From positions 1,798,001-1,862,000 of the forward strand of contig NC_014924.1 in the NCBI RefSeq assembly GCF_000185965.1: a stretch of DNA of 64,000 nucleotides. Reading direction: 5' to 3'. Source of the DNA: Pseudoxanthomonas suwonensis 11-1 (GTDB taxonomy: Bacteria > Pseudomonadota > Gammaproteobacteria > Xanthomonadales > Xanthomonadaceae). Below are positions 16,720 through 25,461 of the stretch, in pieces (within the stretch, counting starts at the first letter, position 1; the number at the start of each line of letters is the position of its first letter). The translations under genes were made by a program, and so were the position numbers. The notes under the pieces are model-generated. The model was not told the origin of the DNA. It made no database searches and worked only from the letters and a program-made list of their open reading frames with translations.

Positions 16720-17472
16720 ATGGCCGAGGCACGGGTATTGCTGGTCACCGGCGCCAGCCGCGGCATCGGTGCGGCCACCGCGACCCTGGCCGCCACACGC
16801 GGCTACACGGTGATGCTCAACTACCGCCGCGATGCCGAAGCAGCCGAATCCGTGGCCGAGGCCATCCGTGCCCAGGGCGGCCATGCCCTGGCGCTGCAGG
16901 CGGATGTCTCTGATCCCGCGCAGGTGGCCGCGCTGTTCGAGGGCATCGATGCGCGATTCGGCAGGCTCGACGCGCTGGTCAACAACGCCGGCGTGCTCGA
17001 GACCCAGGCGCGGCTGGAGGACCTGGATCCGTCCCGGGTCCAGCGCATATTCGCCACCAACCTGCTCGGTCCCCTGCTCTGCTGCCAGCAGGCGGTGCGA
17101 CGCATGTCGACCCGGCATGGCGGCCGCGGCGGGGCCATCGTCAATGTCTCCTCGGTGGCCGCGCTCACCGGTTCGCCCGGCGAGTACGTGGACTACGCAG
17201 CGTCCAAGGGCGCGCTGGACACCATGACCCGCGGCCTGGCCCAGGAAGTGGCTCAGGAAGGCATCCGGGTCAACGGCGTGCGCCCCGGCTTCATCTACAC
17301 GGACATGCATGCCGATGGCGGCGAGCCGGGCCGGGTCGACCGGGTCAAGGCGATGGTGCCGATGCGCCGCGGCGGCCAGGCCAGCGAGGTGGCCGAGGCC
17401 ATCCTCTGGCTGCTGTCCGACCAGGCCTCCTACACGACCGGCGGTTTCATCGACGTGGCCGGCGGCCGCTGA
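16720..17472 (+). CDS. Short-chain dehydrogenase/reductase
   Basis: A 250-residue classical SDR. The cofactor motif TGASRGIG is at about 10-17, NNAG near 88-91, and the catalytic Ser (NVSSVAAL) and YxxxK (YVDYAASKG) follow. The Arg in NYRR suggests NADP(H). GGGAGG precedes the ATG at 16720, and the gene sits 15 bp behind liuB, so it probably shares its message. The substrate is unknown; a role in branched-chain acid metabolism is only suggested by position. Confidence 0.85.
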   Translation: MAEARVLLVTGASRGIGAATATLAATRGYTVMLNYRRDAEAAESVAEAIRAQGGHALALQADVSDPAQVAALFEGIDARFGRLDALVNNAGVLETQARLEDLDPSRVQRIFATNLLGPLLCCQQAVRRMSTRHGGRGGAIVNVSSVAALTGSPGEYVDYAASKGALDTMTRGLAQEVAQEGIRVNGVRPGFIYTDMHADGGEPGRVDRVKAMVPMRRGGQASEVAEAILWLLSDQASYTTGGFIDVAGGR

Positions 17473-17538
17473 AAAGGCGTGAAGTACCGCACGGTTCTGC
17501 TATGTTCGGCGGCGCTTTCCTAGAGGGGATCCCGCCGC

Positions 17539-18885
17539 ATGCACCACCGTCCATCCGTCCTGCGACTGGCCGCCACCCTGCCCCTGCTGCTGGCCATGAC
17601 CGCCTGCAGCGCCCAGGGCACGCCCGGGGCGTCCACCGCGCCTGCCGAGCCCGCCGCCGCTGCGCCCGAAGCCGCCAGCGACGCGGGCGCCGTCGCCACC
17701 GGCCAGTACCGCGACCTGTTCGCCGAGGCCGGCTACGACGCGGCCGCGGTGGAAGCGAAGGTCGAAGCCGCGTTCGCCCAGTTGTTCCACGGCGACCCGC
17801 GCAACCAGGCCGTGTACTACCCGTCCGGCAGCAACGACAACGGTCCCAAGGCCTACATCCACGACGTCAACAGCAACGACGTGCGCTCGGAGGGCATGTC
17901 CTACGGGATGATGATCGCGGTGCAGCTGGACCGTAAGGCCGAGTTCGACGCGATCTGGAACTGGGCCATGACCCACATGTACCACGCCGACCCGAAGCAT
18001 CCGGCGCATGGCTACTTCGCCTGGTCGGTGCGCACCGATGGCACCGCCATCGACCAGATGCCCGCACCCGATGGCGAGGAGTACTTCATCACCGCGCTGT
18101 ACTTCGCCTCCGCGCGCTGGGGCGATGGCGAGGGCATCTACGACTACCGCGCCTGGGCCGACCGCATCCTCAGCGACGTCCTCCACCGCGAGGCGATCAC
18201 CGGCCCCACCTCGACCGCGAAGAAGGCCACCGCGATCAACCTGTTCGACAAGGACGCGAAGATGGTCCGCTTCACGCCGGACCTGGGCAACTCGGCGCAT
18301 ACCGACGCCTCTTACCACCTGCCCGCGTTCTACGAGGTCTGGGCGCGCGTGGGGCCGGAAGCCGACCGCGCGTTCTGGCGCGAGGCGGCGCAGGTCAGCC
18401 GCGACTACTTCGTGCGTGCCACCCATCCGGAGACCGGCCTGACCCCGGACTACGGCAACTTCGACGGCACGCCGTGGGCGGCGCCGTGGCGCGCCGAATC
18501 GGCGGACTTCCGCTACGACGCCTGGCGTACCGCGATGAACTGGTCGATGGACTGGTCCTGGTGGCGCGCCGATCCGCGCCAGGTGGAGCTGAGCAACCGC
18601 CTGCAGGGCTTCTTCCTGCGCCAGGGGCTGGACCGCTACGTCAGCCTGTACACGCTGGACGGCAAGCCCCTTGGCGGCGGCCAGACCACCGGCCTGGTGT
18701 CGATGAACGCGACCGCCTCGCTGGCCGCCGACCATCCGCGCAGCCTGGAGTTCGTGCGCGAGCTGTGGAAGCAGCCGGTGCCCGAAGGCCACCACCGCTA
18801 TTACGACGGCATGCTCTACATGATGGCCCTGCTCCACTGCAGCGGCCGCTACAAGGCCTGGCTGCCGGAAGGCACGGCGAACTGA
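17539..18885 (+). CDS. GH8 glycoside hydrolase lipoprotein, reducing-end xylose-releasing exo-oligoxylanase type
   Basis: A 448-residue protein with a lipobox signal (LLAMTAC, Cys23), an Ala/Pro linker to about 50, and a GH8 (alpha/alpha)6 domain. The general acid is Glu118 in the segment DVNSNDVRSEGMSYGMM and the likely base is Asp327 in DFRYDAWR. This segment is typical of Rex enzymes, which trim xylose from the reducing end of xylo-oligosaccharides. A lipid anchor would place it in the periplasm or outer membrane. No xylan-transport or xylose genes are near, so it stands alone among leucine and iron genes. The subfamily is inferred from motif memory. Confidence 0.82.
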   Translation: MHHRPSVLRLAATLPLLLAMTACSAQGTPGASTAPAEPAAAAPEAASDAGAVATGQYRDLFAEAGYDAAAVEAKVEAAFAQLFHGDPRNQAVYYPSGSNDNGPKAYIHDVNSNDVRSEGMSYGMMIAVQLDRKAEFDAIWNWAMTHMYHADPKHPAHGYFAWSVRTDGTAIDQMPAPDGEEYFITALYFASARWGDGEGIYDYRAWADRILSDVLHREAITGPTSTAKKATAINLFDKDAKMVRFTPDLGNSAHTDASYHLPAFYEVWARVGPEADRAFWREAAQVSRDYFVRATHPETGLTPDYGNFDGTPWAAPWRAESADFRYDAWRTAMNWSMDWSWWRADPRQVELSNRLQGFFLRQGLDRYVSLYTLDGKPLGGGQTTGLVSMNATASLAADHPRSLEFVRELWKQPVPEGHHRYYDGMLYMMALLHCSGRYKAWLPEGTAN

Positions 18886-18908
18886 CCATTACCAGCAACC
18901 GGAAAACA

Positions 18909-18938
18909 GGAACGGGCGCCGAGGCGCCCGTTTCCTTT
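18909..18938. terminator. Bidirectional terminator between the GH8 gene and the feo operon
   Basis: CGGGCGCC / GGCGCCCG extended by AA/TT pairs, with TTTCCTTTT on the plus side. It separates the convergent GH8 gene and feo operon. Confidence 0.8.
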
Positions 18939-18958
18939 TGCAGCGTTGCTGGCCGCGC

Positions 18959-19204
18959 TTAGCGGCGCGGCGGCTCCGGTCCGCAGTTGTCGCAGCCGCC
19001 GCAGGCACCACCATTCCCGCTGGCCGGCGGCGCGACCACCCGCGCAACGCGGCGCATCCACGCCGGCCTGCCATCGCGCACCAGCGGCGCGGCGATGGCG
19101 ATGCGCACGCGACGCACGGTGCCGGGGAACTGGCGGCGCAGGAACATCCACAGCGCCAGCAGCACCACCAGTCCAACGATCACGTACTGCAACCACAGCG
19201 GCAT
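18959..19204 (-). CDS. FeoB-associated Cys-rich small membrane protein
   Basis: An 81-residue protein: one N-terminal membrane helix (VIVGLVVLLALWMFL, about 8-22), a basic middle and a C-terminal CGGCDNC cluster that could bind iron or a Fe-S unit. It begins 12 bp after feoB and is the last gene of the operon. Such small Cys-tailed proteins are common next to feoB and may take the place of FeoC. Its precise job is not established from sequence. Confidence 0.75.
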   Translation of the reverse strand: MPLWLQYVIVGLVVLLALWMFLRRQFPGTVRRVRIAIAAPLVRDGRPAWMRRVARVVAPPASGNGGACGGCDNCGPEPPRR

Positions 19205-19216
19205 GGTGCCTCCTCC

Positions 19217-21076
19217 TCAACCCGCGCCCAGGCGGATGGCGACCTGGTAGGTCAGCATCGCGGCCAGGTAGGCCAGCGCGAACAGGTAGCCGGCGGCGAT
19301 GGCCATGGTCTTCCACGAGCCGGTCTCGCGCTTGATCGCCGCCCAGGTGGCGATGCACTGCGGGGCGTAGATGAACCACACCAGCAGGGCCAGGCCGGTG
19401 GCCAGCGACCAGCCATCCGAGATCAACGGGGTCAGCGCCTGCGCCGCGGCCTCGTCGTCGGCCGCCGACAGCGCGTACACCGTGGCCAGCGAGGACACCG
19501 CCACTTCGCGCGCGGCCAGGCCCGGGATCAGGGCGATGCAGATCTGCCAGTTGAAGCCCAGCGGCGCGAACACCACCGACAGCGCATGGCCGATGCGGCC
19601 GGCCAGGCTGTAGTCGATCGCCGGCATGGTCGCGTCGACGGGGGCCGCCGGGAAGTTCAGCAGCACCCACAGCAGCACGGTCAGGGCGAAGATGATGCCG
19701 CCCACGCGCTTGAGGAAGATCACCGCGCGCTCCCACAGGCCGATGGCCAGGTCGCGCGGGTTGGGCAGGCGGTAGGACGGCAGCTCCAGCAGCAGCGGAT
19801 GCTCGCCCTTGTCGCGGCGCCACTTCTTCATCACGAACGACACCGCCAGCGCGCTGAGGATGCCGGCCATGTACAGGCCGAACAGCACCAGGCCCTGCAG
19901 GTTGAACCCGCCCCAGACCTCGCGCGAGGGAATGAACGCACCGATCAGCAGGGCGTACACCGGCAGCCGCGCCGAGCAGGTCATCAGCGGCGCGACCAGG
20001 ATCGTGGTGAGGCGGTCGCGCGGATCCTGGATGCTGCGGGTGGCCATGATGCCGGGGATGGCGCAGGCGAAGGACGACAGCAGCGGGATGAAGGAACGCC
20101 CGGACAGGCCGGCGCCGGCCATCATCCGGTCCAGCAGGAAGGCCGCGCGCGGCAGGTAGCCGGATTCCTCCAGGGCCAGGATGAAGGCGAACAGCACCAG
20201 GATCTGCGGCAGGAACACGATCACCCCGCCGAGGCCGGCGATGATGCCGTCGACCACCAGGCTGGCAAGCGGCCCTTCGCTCATGCGCGCGCCGACCCAC
20301 TCGCCCAGCGCACCGGCGCCGGCATCAATCAGGTCCATCACCGGCGTGGCCCAGGCGTACACCGCCTGGAAGATCAGGAACATCACCACGGCCAGGGTCA
20401 GCAGGCCGAAGACCGGATGCAGCAGCCAGCGGTCCAGGGCGTCGTCGATCTTCGCGGTGCGCTCCGGCATCGACACGGTCGCCGCCAGCAGGCGCCGGGT
20501 CTCGGCGTGCAGGTCGGCGTCCTCGGCCAGCTGCGCGGCCGGCGGCTGCGGATGGGCGGCGGTGCGGTCGATCAGCTCAAGCAGCTCGCGCGCGCCATTG
20601 CGGCGCACGGCCACGGTCTCGACCACCGGCACGCCCAGCTCGCGCTCCAGCGCGTCGCGGTCGATCACGATGCCGCGGCGCTGGGCGGCGTCGCTCATGT
20701 TCAGTGCCACCACCATCGGCCGGCCCATCTGCCGCACCTCGAGCACGAAGCGCAGGTGCAGGCGCAGGTTGGTGGCATCGACCACGCACACCAGCATGTC
20801 CGGCGCCGGCTCGCCCGGGTAGAAACCGCGGCACAGGTCGCGGGTGATCGCCTCGTCCAGGCTGGCCGGGTTGAGGCTGTAGGCGCCGGGCAGGTCCAGC
20901 ACCGCATAGCTGCGGCCGGACGGGGTGACCAGGCGGCCTTCCTTGCGCTCGACGGTCACGCCGGCGTAGTTGGCGACCTTCTGCCGGCTGCCGGTGAGCT
21001 GGTTGAACAGTGCCGTCTTGCCGCAGTTGGGGTTGCCCAGCAGTGCCAGGCGCAGGCTCGCTTCCTGGACGCTCAT
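19217..21076 (-). CDS. feoB: Ferrous iron transporter FeoB
   Basis: A 619-residue GTPase-permease that imports Fe2+ across the inner membrane. The N-terminal G domain shows G1 GNPNCGKT (15-22), G2 YAGVTVE, G3 DLPGAYSL and G4 NMSD. A helical spacer is followed by the membrane part with two Gate-type segments: FACAIPGIMATRSIQDPRDR and the repeat ending LIPGLAAREVAVSSLATVYAL (split). The ATG at 21076 overlaps the feoA stop by 4 bp (ATGA), so the two are translationally coupled. It is shorter than E. coli FeoB but all core parts are there. Confidence 0.95.
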   Translation of the reverse strand: MSVQEASLRLALLGNPNCGKTALFNQLTGSRQKVANYAGVTVERKEGRLVTPSGRSYAVLDLPGAYSLNPASLDEAITRDLCRGFYPGEPAPDMLVCVVDATNLRLHLRFVLEVRQMGRPMVVALNMSDAAQRRGIVIDRDALERELGVPVVETVAVRRNGARELLELIDRTAAHPQPPAAQLAEDADLHAETRRLLAATVSMPERTAKIDDALDRWLLHPVFGLLTLAVVMFLIFQAVYAWATPVMDLIDAGAGALGEWVGARMSEGPLASLVVDGIIAGLGGVIVFLPQILVLFAFILALEESGYLPRAAFLLDRMMAGAGLSGRSFIPLLSSFACAIPGIMATRSIQDPRDRLTTILVAPLMTCSARLPVYALLIGAFIPSREVWGGFNLQGLVLFGLYMAGILSALAVSFVMKKWRRDKGEHPLLLELPSYRLPNPRDLAIGLWERAVIFLKRVGGIIFALTVLLWVLLNFPAAPVDATMPAIDYSLAGRIGHALSVVFAPLGFNWQICIALIPGLAAREVAVSSLATVYALSAADDEAAAQALTPLISDGWSLATGLALLVWFIYAPQCIATWAAIKRETGSWKTMAIAAGYLFALAYLAAMLTYQVAIRLGAG

Positions 21077-21327
21077 GCCGCCTCCGCGCCCGCCGAGACC
21101 TCCACCCGGACCCGCGCCGCTTCCTCGCGGCGCAGGGCGAACCGGGTATAGCCGACCTGCACCAGCAGCGGCTCGCCGCCCACCGGACCGCGCGCGACCA
21201 CCTGCACCGGCTCGCCGGCGACGAAGCCAAGTTCGCGCAGGCGGCGGGCAATGGCGTCGTTCGGGTGGCGATCCTCGACCGAGGTGACTGCGACGGGGGT
21301 GCGCAGCGGCAGATCTGACAGCAGCAC
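21073..21327 (-). CDS. feoA: Ferrous iron transport protein FeoA
   Basis: An 84-residue SH3-like accessory protein that supports FeoB activity. The core LGFVAGEPVQVVARGPVGGEPLLVQVG is the FeoA fold (given here only as a family match at about 35-60). I choose the GTG at 21327 because GGAG lies 5 bases upstream; a TTG at 21342 in the same frame lacks an SD and is nearer the Fur-type site. Its stop overlaps the feoB start. It is first in the feoA-feoB-Cys-rich operon. Confidence 0.85.
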   Translation of the reverse strand: MLLSDLPLRTPVAVTSVEDRHPNDAIARRLRELGFVAGEPVQVVARGPVGGEPLLVQVGYTRFALRREEAARVRVEVSAGAEAA

Positions 21328-21343
21328 GATGGCTCCAGACAAT

Positions 21344-21358
21344 CAAGAATTGTTCTCA
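21344..21358 (-). promoter_or_regulatory. Fur-box-like operator upstream of feoA
   Basis: Minus-strand TGAGAACAATTCTTG fits the 7-1-7 Fur motif (TGATAATnATTATCA type) at most positions, and lies 16 bp before the chosen feoA start. A fur gene is in the same window (37031-37438). Iron repression of feoAB is the expected outcome. Confidence 0.65.
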
Positions 21359-21473
21359 ATTGTAGCCCATCAGCGGCAGGTGAAGGTTTCCCGCGAGCCG
21401 GTACGCCGCGCTGCGTCATGGCCCCGCACGGGCTGACCGTTATCATCCGAAACGGTTTTCCCCCGGAGCCATC

Positions 21474-22265
21474 ATGGCCGAACCGCTGCTGATCCAACCG
21501 GCCGGCCCCGTGCTGCGCCTGCGCCTGAACCGGCCCCACCTGCACAACGCTTTCGACGCCGGGCTGATCGCGGCGCTGACGGGCGCGCTGGAGCAGGCCG
21601 GCGCCGACCCGGCCGTCCGCGTGGTGGTGCTGGAGGGCGAAGGCGCCTCGTTCTCGGCGGGCGCGGACCTGAACTGGATGCGTGGCATGGCCGCCGCCAG
21701 CGAGCAGGAGAACCGCGAGGATGCCCTTGCTCTCGCCCGCCTGATGCGCAGCCTGGACGAACTGCCCCGCCCCACCCTGGCCCGCGTGCACGGCCCGGCG
21801 TTCGGTGGTGGCGTCGGCCTGGTGGCCTGCTGCGATATCGCCATCGGCACGCCCAAGGCGCGCTTCGGCCTGACCGAAAGCCGTCTGGGCCTGCTGCCGG
21901 CGGTGATCTCGCCCTATGTGATTGCCGCCATCGGCCCGCGCCAGGCCCGGCGCTGGTTCGCCACCGCCGAACATTTCGACGCGGAAGCCGCACTGCACAT
22001 GGGCCTGCTGCATGCGGTCGTGCCCGAGGAAGAGCTTGATGCCGCCGTGCAGGCGCAGCTGGACCTCCTGCTGAAGGCCGGCCCGATTGCCGCGGCCTCG
22101 GCCAAGCAGCTGGTGCGCCGGGTGATGGCCGGAGGTACGGCCGAGGCCCTGGATGCCGACAACGCCGCGCTGATCGCCGCGCTGCGGGTTTCGCCCGAGG
22201 GCCAGGAAGGCCTGGCCGCGTTCCTCGGCAAGCGCGCGCCGGCCTGGACCGGCAGCAAGGATTGA
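21474..22265 (+). CDS. liuC: Methylglutaconyl-CoA hydratase (enoyl-CoA hydratase family)
   Basis: A 263-residue crotonase-fold enzyme. SFSAGADLNWMRGMA (about 61-75) forms the oxyanion hole, and LTESRLGLLPAVISPYV holds the Glu of the active site in the form typical of methylglutaconyl-CoA hydratases. It hydrates 3-methylglutaconyl-CoA to HMG-CoA, between the carboxylase and the lyase whose genes follow. Divergent from feoA. The assignment to this step rests on motif plus neighbours; a general enoyl-CoA hydratase is the alternative. Confidence 0.88.
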   Translation: MAEPLLIQPAGPVLRLRLNRPHLHNAFDAGLIAALTGALEQAGADPAVRVVVLEGEGASFSAGADLNWMRGMAAASEQENREDALALARLMRSLDELPRPTLARVHGPAFGGGVGLVACCDIAIGTPKARFGLTESRLGLLPAVISPYVIAAIGPRQARRWFATAEHFDAEAALHMGLLHAVVPEEELDAAVQAQLDLLLKAGPIAAASAKQLVRRVMAGGTAEALDADNAALIAALRVSPEGQEGLAAFLGKRAPAWTGSKD

Positions 22266-22357
22266 GTTCCGCGCGCCGGCCGCCCGTGGCGCCGGCTTCG
22301 CGGAGTGACCGTGTTCCAACCGCGCGCCCCGCGCCGCGGTTCCCACCTGGACCAGAC

Positions 22358-24382
22358 ATGCCAGCAAGCCCGATGTTCGAGCGCATCCTCATTGCCAACC
22401 GCGGCGAGATCGCCTGCCGCGTGATCCGCACCTGCCGCCGGCTCGGGATCGGGACCGTCGCCGTGTATTCGGAGGCCGACGCCGGTGCCCTGCACGTGCG
22501 CCTGGCCGACCATGCCGTCTGCATTGGTGCGGCGGTCCCGAGCGAGAGCTACCTGCGCGGCGAGGCGGTGATCGAGGCCGCGCTGCGCACGGGCGCCCAG
22601 GCCATCCATCCCGGCTACGGCTTCCTTTCGGAGAATGCCGGCTTCGCCGAGGCTGTTGCGGCGGCGGGGCTGGTGTTCATCGGCCCGCCGGCCTCGGCCA
22701 TGCAGCGCATGGGCAGCAAGGCTGGCGCCAAGCAGCTGATGGCCGCCGCCGGGGTGCCGGTGGTGCCCGGCTACAACGGCGAGGACCAGTCGGCCGCGAC
22801 CCTGGCCGCCGAGGCACGGCGCACCGGCTTCCCGCTGATGGTCAAGGCCGCGCACGGTGGCGGCGGCAAGGGCATGCGCGTGGTGCACGCGCCGGAGGAC
22901 TTCGCCGCCGCGCTGGAAAGCTGCCAGCGCGAAGCCCGCAATGCCTTCGGCCGCGACCGCGTGCTGCTGGAGCGCTATGTACGCTCGCCGCGGCATATCG
23001 AGATCCAGGTGTTCGCCGACAGCCATGGCCAGGTGATCCACCTCAACGAGCGCGAGTGCTCGGCCCAGCGCCGCTACCAGAAGGTGCTGGAGGAAGCGCC
23101 CTCGCCGTTCCTGACCCCGCAACTGCGTGCGGCGATGGGCGAGGCGGCGGTCGCCGCGGCGCGCGCGATCGGCTACGTCAACGCCGGCACCGTGGAGTTC
23201 ATCGTCGATCCCGACGGCAACTTCTACTTCATGGAGATCAATACCCGGTTGCAGGTCGAGCACCCGGTCACCGAGATGGTCACCGGGCTGGACCTGGTCG
23301 AGTGGCAGCTGCGGGTGGCCGCGGGCGAGCCTCTGCCGCTGCAGCAGTCGCAGGTGCCGCAGCGCGGGCATGCGATCGAGGTGCGGCTGTACGCGGAGGA
23401 TCCGGATTCGGGCTTCCTGCCGGCCTCCGGCACCCTGCGCACCCTGGCCCTGCCCTCGCCTTCGGACCACGTGCGGATCGATACGGGGGTCGAACAGGGC
23501 GATACGGTCAGCGTGTTCTACGACCCGATGATCGCCAAGCTGATCGTCCACGATGTCGACCGCCCCAGCGCGCTGGCAACCTTGCGCGCGGCGCTGGCCG
23601 AATGCCATGTCGCCGGGCTGAAGACCAATATCGGTTTCCTCGAGGCGCTTACGCGGCATCCGGCCGTGGTCGAGGGCCGGATCGACACGGGCTACCTGGA
23701 CCTGCACCTGGAGGAGTTCCTGCACGGTGCCGCGGCCGCAAGCGGCGCCGGGCTGGCGACCGCTGCAATGGCCTTCCTCCTGCGCGCCCAGCAGGAAGAG
23801 GCCGCGCGTGCGTCAGCCGGCAGCGATCCTTATTCGCCGTGGGCCCTGGCCGATGGCTGGCGCCTGCATGGGCGCGCGGCGCGGCAGCTGCGCCTGCGCT
23901 GCGGCGACGGCGTGCACGAGGTGCTGGCGCGCGGCCATGGCGGCGACTGGCAGCTGCTCATCGATGGCCAGGAACACGGCGTCAGCGGCGCGCGCAGCCA
24001 TGGCGACCGGCTCGAGCTGCTGCTGGACGGCGCAGGGCGCCGCGCCCGCATGCGCTTCGATGGCGACACCCTGGAGCTGCATGACGGCCACCGCCGGCTG
24101 CAGCTGCAGCGCATGGCCAATGAGCGTGCCGGCGGCGACGAGACGGCTGGCGACGGCCAGGTGCGGGCACCGATGCCCGGCCGCGTGGTGGTGGTCCGGG
24201 TCGACGCCGGCCAGCAGGTCGAGGCCGGCGCCGAGCTGCTGGTGATGGAGGCGATGAAGATGGAGCTGTCGGTCAAGGCGCCGCGTGCCGGCACGGTCGC
24301 CGCGCTGCGCGCCGTCGCCGGCGATTTCGTCGAGGCCGAGGCGGTACTGGTGGTGGTCGGCGACGCGGCGGAGGCGGCATGA
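22358..24382 (+). CDS. liuD: Methylcrotonyl-CoA carboxylase, alpha (biotin carboxylase/BCCP) subunit
   Basis: A 674-residue subunit. The biotin carboxylase domain starts MFERILIANRGEIACRVIRT and includes the ATP-grasp glycine loop HGGGGKGM (about 165-172), and EINTRLQVEHPVTE. A middle domain joins it to the C-terminal biotinyl domain, with the carrier Lys634 in MEAMKME. It carboxylates biotin for the beta subunit at 15098. The ATG at 22358 is used; ATG 22373 is equally possible, as both give the usual family N-terminus. The gene overlaps the lyase gene by 4 bp (ATGA). Confidence 0.94.
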   Translation: MPASPMFERILIANRGEIACRVIRTCRRLGIGTVAVYSEADAGALHVRLADHAVCIGAAVPSESYLRGEAVIEAALRTGAQAIHPGYGFLSENAGFAEAVAAAGLVFIGPPASAMQRMGSKAGAKQLMAAAGVPVVPGYNGEDQSAATLAAEARRTGFPLMVKAAHGGGGKGMRVVHAPEDFAAALESCQREARNAFGRDRVLLERYVRSPRHIEIQVFADSHGQVIHLNERECSAQRRYQKVLEEAPSPFLTPQLRAAMGEAAVAAARAIGYVNAGTVEFIVDPDGNFYFMEINTRLQVEHPVTEMVTGLDLVEWQLRVAAGEPLPLQQSQVPQRGHAIEVRLYAEDPDSGFLPASGTLRTLALPSPSDHVRIDTGVEQGDTVSVFYDPMIAKLIVHDVDRPSALATLRAALAECHVAGLKTNIGFLEALTRHPAVVEGRIDTGYLDLHLEEFLHGAAAASGAGLATAAMAFLLRAQQEEAARASAGSDPYSPWALADGWRLHGRAARQLRLRCGDGVHEVLARGHGGDWQLLIDGQEHGVSGARSHGDRLELLLDGAGRRARMRFDGDTLELHDGHRRLQLQRMANERAGGDETAGDGQVRAPMPGRVVVVRVDAGQQVEAGAELLVMEAMKMELSVKAPRAGTVAALRAVAGDFVEAEAVLVVVGDAAEAA

Positions 24383-25284
24383 GCGACTTCGTCCGCATCG
24401 TCGAGGTCGCCCCGCGCGACGGCCTGCAGAACGAGTCGGCGATGGTCGCCACCGCGGACAAGATCGCGCTGGTGGACCGGCTCTCGGCCACCGGCCTGCG
24501 CGGCATCGAGGCCACCAGCTTCGTCAGCCCGAAATGGGTACCGCAGCTGGCGGACGCGGCCGAGGTGATGGCAGGGATCGAACGCCAGCCGGGCATCTCC
24601 TATCCGGTGCTGGTGCCCAACCTGCAGGGATACGAACGCGCGCGTGCCGCGGGCGCGGACGAGGTGGCGGTGTTCACCGCCGCGTCGGAGGCGTTCAACA
24701 GGAAGAACATCAATGCCTCGATCGACGAGTCGATCGAGCGCTTCATGCCAGTGCTCGAACGTGCCCGCGCGGACGGCGTGCGGGTGCGCGGCTACGTTTC
24801 CACCGTGCTTGGTTGTCCCTACCAGGGCGAGGTGCCGCTGGCCGACGTGGTGCGCGTGGCCCGGCGCCTGCATGAGCTCGGCTGCCATGAGATATCGCTG
24901 GGCGACACGATTGGCGTCGGTACGCCGCGCAAGGCGCGCGAAATGTTGCTGGCGGTTGCGGCGGAGGTGCCGATGCAGGCGTTGGCGGTGCACTTCCACG
25001 ACACCTTCGGCCAGGCCCTGGCCAATGTCGCCGCCTGCATCGAAGCCGGCGTGCGCGTGGCCGACTCCGCGGTCGCCGGCACCGGCGGCTGCCCGTATGC
25101 GCGTGGCGCCAGCGGCAACCTGGCCAGCGAGGACCTGGTGTACATGCTGCATGGCATGGGGCTGGAGACCGGGGTGGACCTCGAGGCGCTGGCGGAGACG
25201 GGACGCTGGCTGGCTGGCGTCCTGGGACGTACGACCGGCAGCAAGGTCGGACGGGCGATGGCGCCCCAGCAAGACCTGGCGTAG
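24379..25284 (+). CDS. liuE: Hydroxymethylglutaryl-CoA lyase
   Basis: A 301-residue TIM-barrel lyase that splits HMG-CoA into acetoacetate and acetyl-CoA, the last leucine-specific step. N-terminal VAPRDGLQNE binds metal and substrate, and the catalytic Cys238 lies in GTGGCPYARGASGNLA. It is translationally coupled to liuD. The TAG stop is part of a GTAG REP-like palindrome (25281-25313) that begins one base before it, so the present C-terminus DLA may have been set by that insertion. Confidence 0.94.
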   Translation: MSDFVRIVEVAPRDGLQNESAMVATADKIALVDRLSATGLRGIEATSFVSPKWVPQLADAAEVMAGIERQPGISYPVLVPNLQGYERARAAGADEVAVFTAASEAFNRKNINASIDESIERFMPVLERARADGVRVRGYVSTVLGCPYQGEVPLADVVRVARRLHELGCHEISLGDTIGVGTPRKAREMLLAVAAEVPMQALAVHFHDTFGQALANVAACIEAGVRVADSAVAGTGGCPYARGASGNLASEDLVYMLHGMGLETGVDLEALAETGRWLAGVLGRTTGSKVGRAMAPQQDLA

Positions 25285-25313
25285 GCCGGACAAGGCCCGA
25301 GGCCCCATCCGGG
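25281..25313 (+). repeat. REP-like type B palindrome forming the stop codon of HMG-CoA lyase
   Basis: GTAGGCCGGACAAGGCCCG then AGGCCCCATCCGGGG. The TAG of its GTAG head is the lyase stop. Confidence 0.75.
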
Positions 25314-25400
25314 GCCAGCACAGGCACCAACGCGATCAGCCGGCCGTACCTGCTCGCCAGTCCTCTCCCTACTCCCCTGTTCCGCAGGGAGCGCGGAGCC

Positions 25401-25424
25401 CCGGGTGCGCTTACCCGGGCTACG
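25401..25424 (-). repeat. Shortened type A palindrome, inverted
   Basis: CCCGGGTGCGCTTACCCGGG then CTAC: half of the loop (CTTCG) is missing compared with the other type A copies. Confidence 0.65.
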
Positions 25425-25461
25425 CAGCCTGCCCGTCCCCCTCCCGCACGGAGAGCAACGC

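Noticed and set aside
14710..17472. A 920-codon plus-strand open frame spanning the second lipoprotein, liuB and the SDR
   Set aside because: Its first two thirds are an Arg-rich frame-shifted reading; only the end is a true gene, which starts at 16720.
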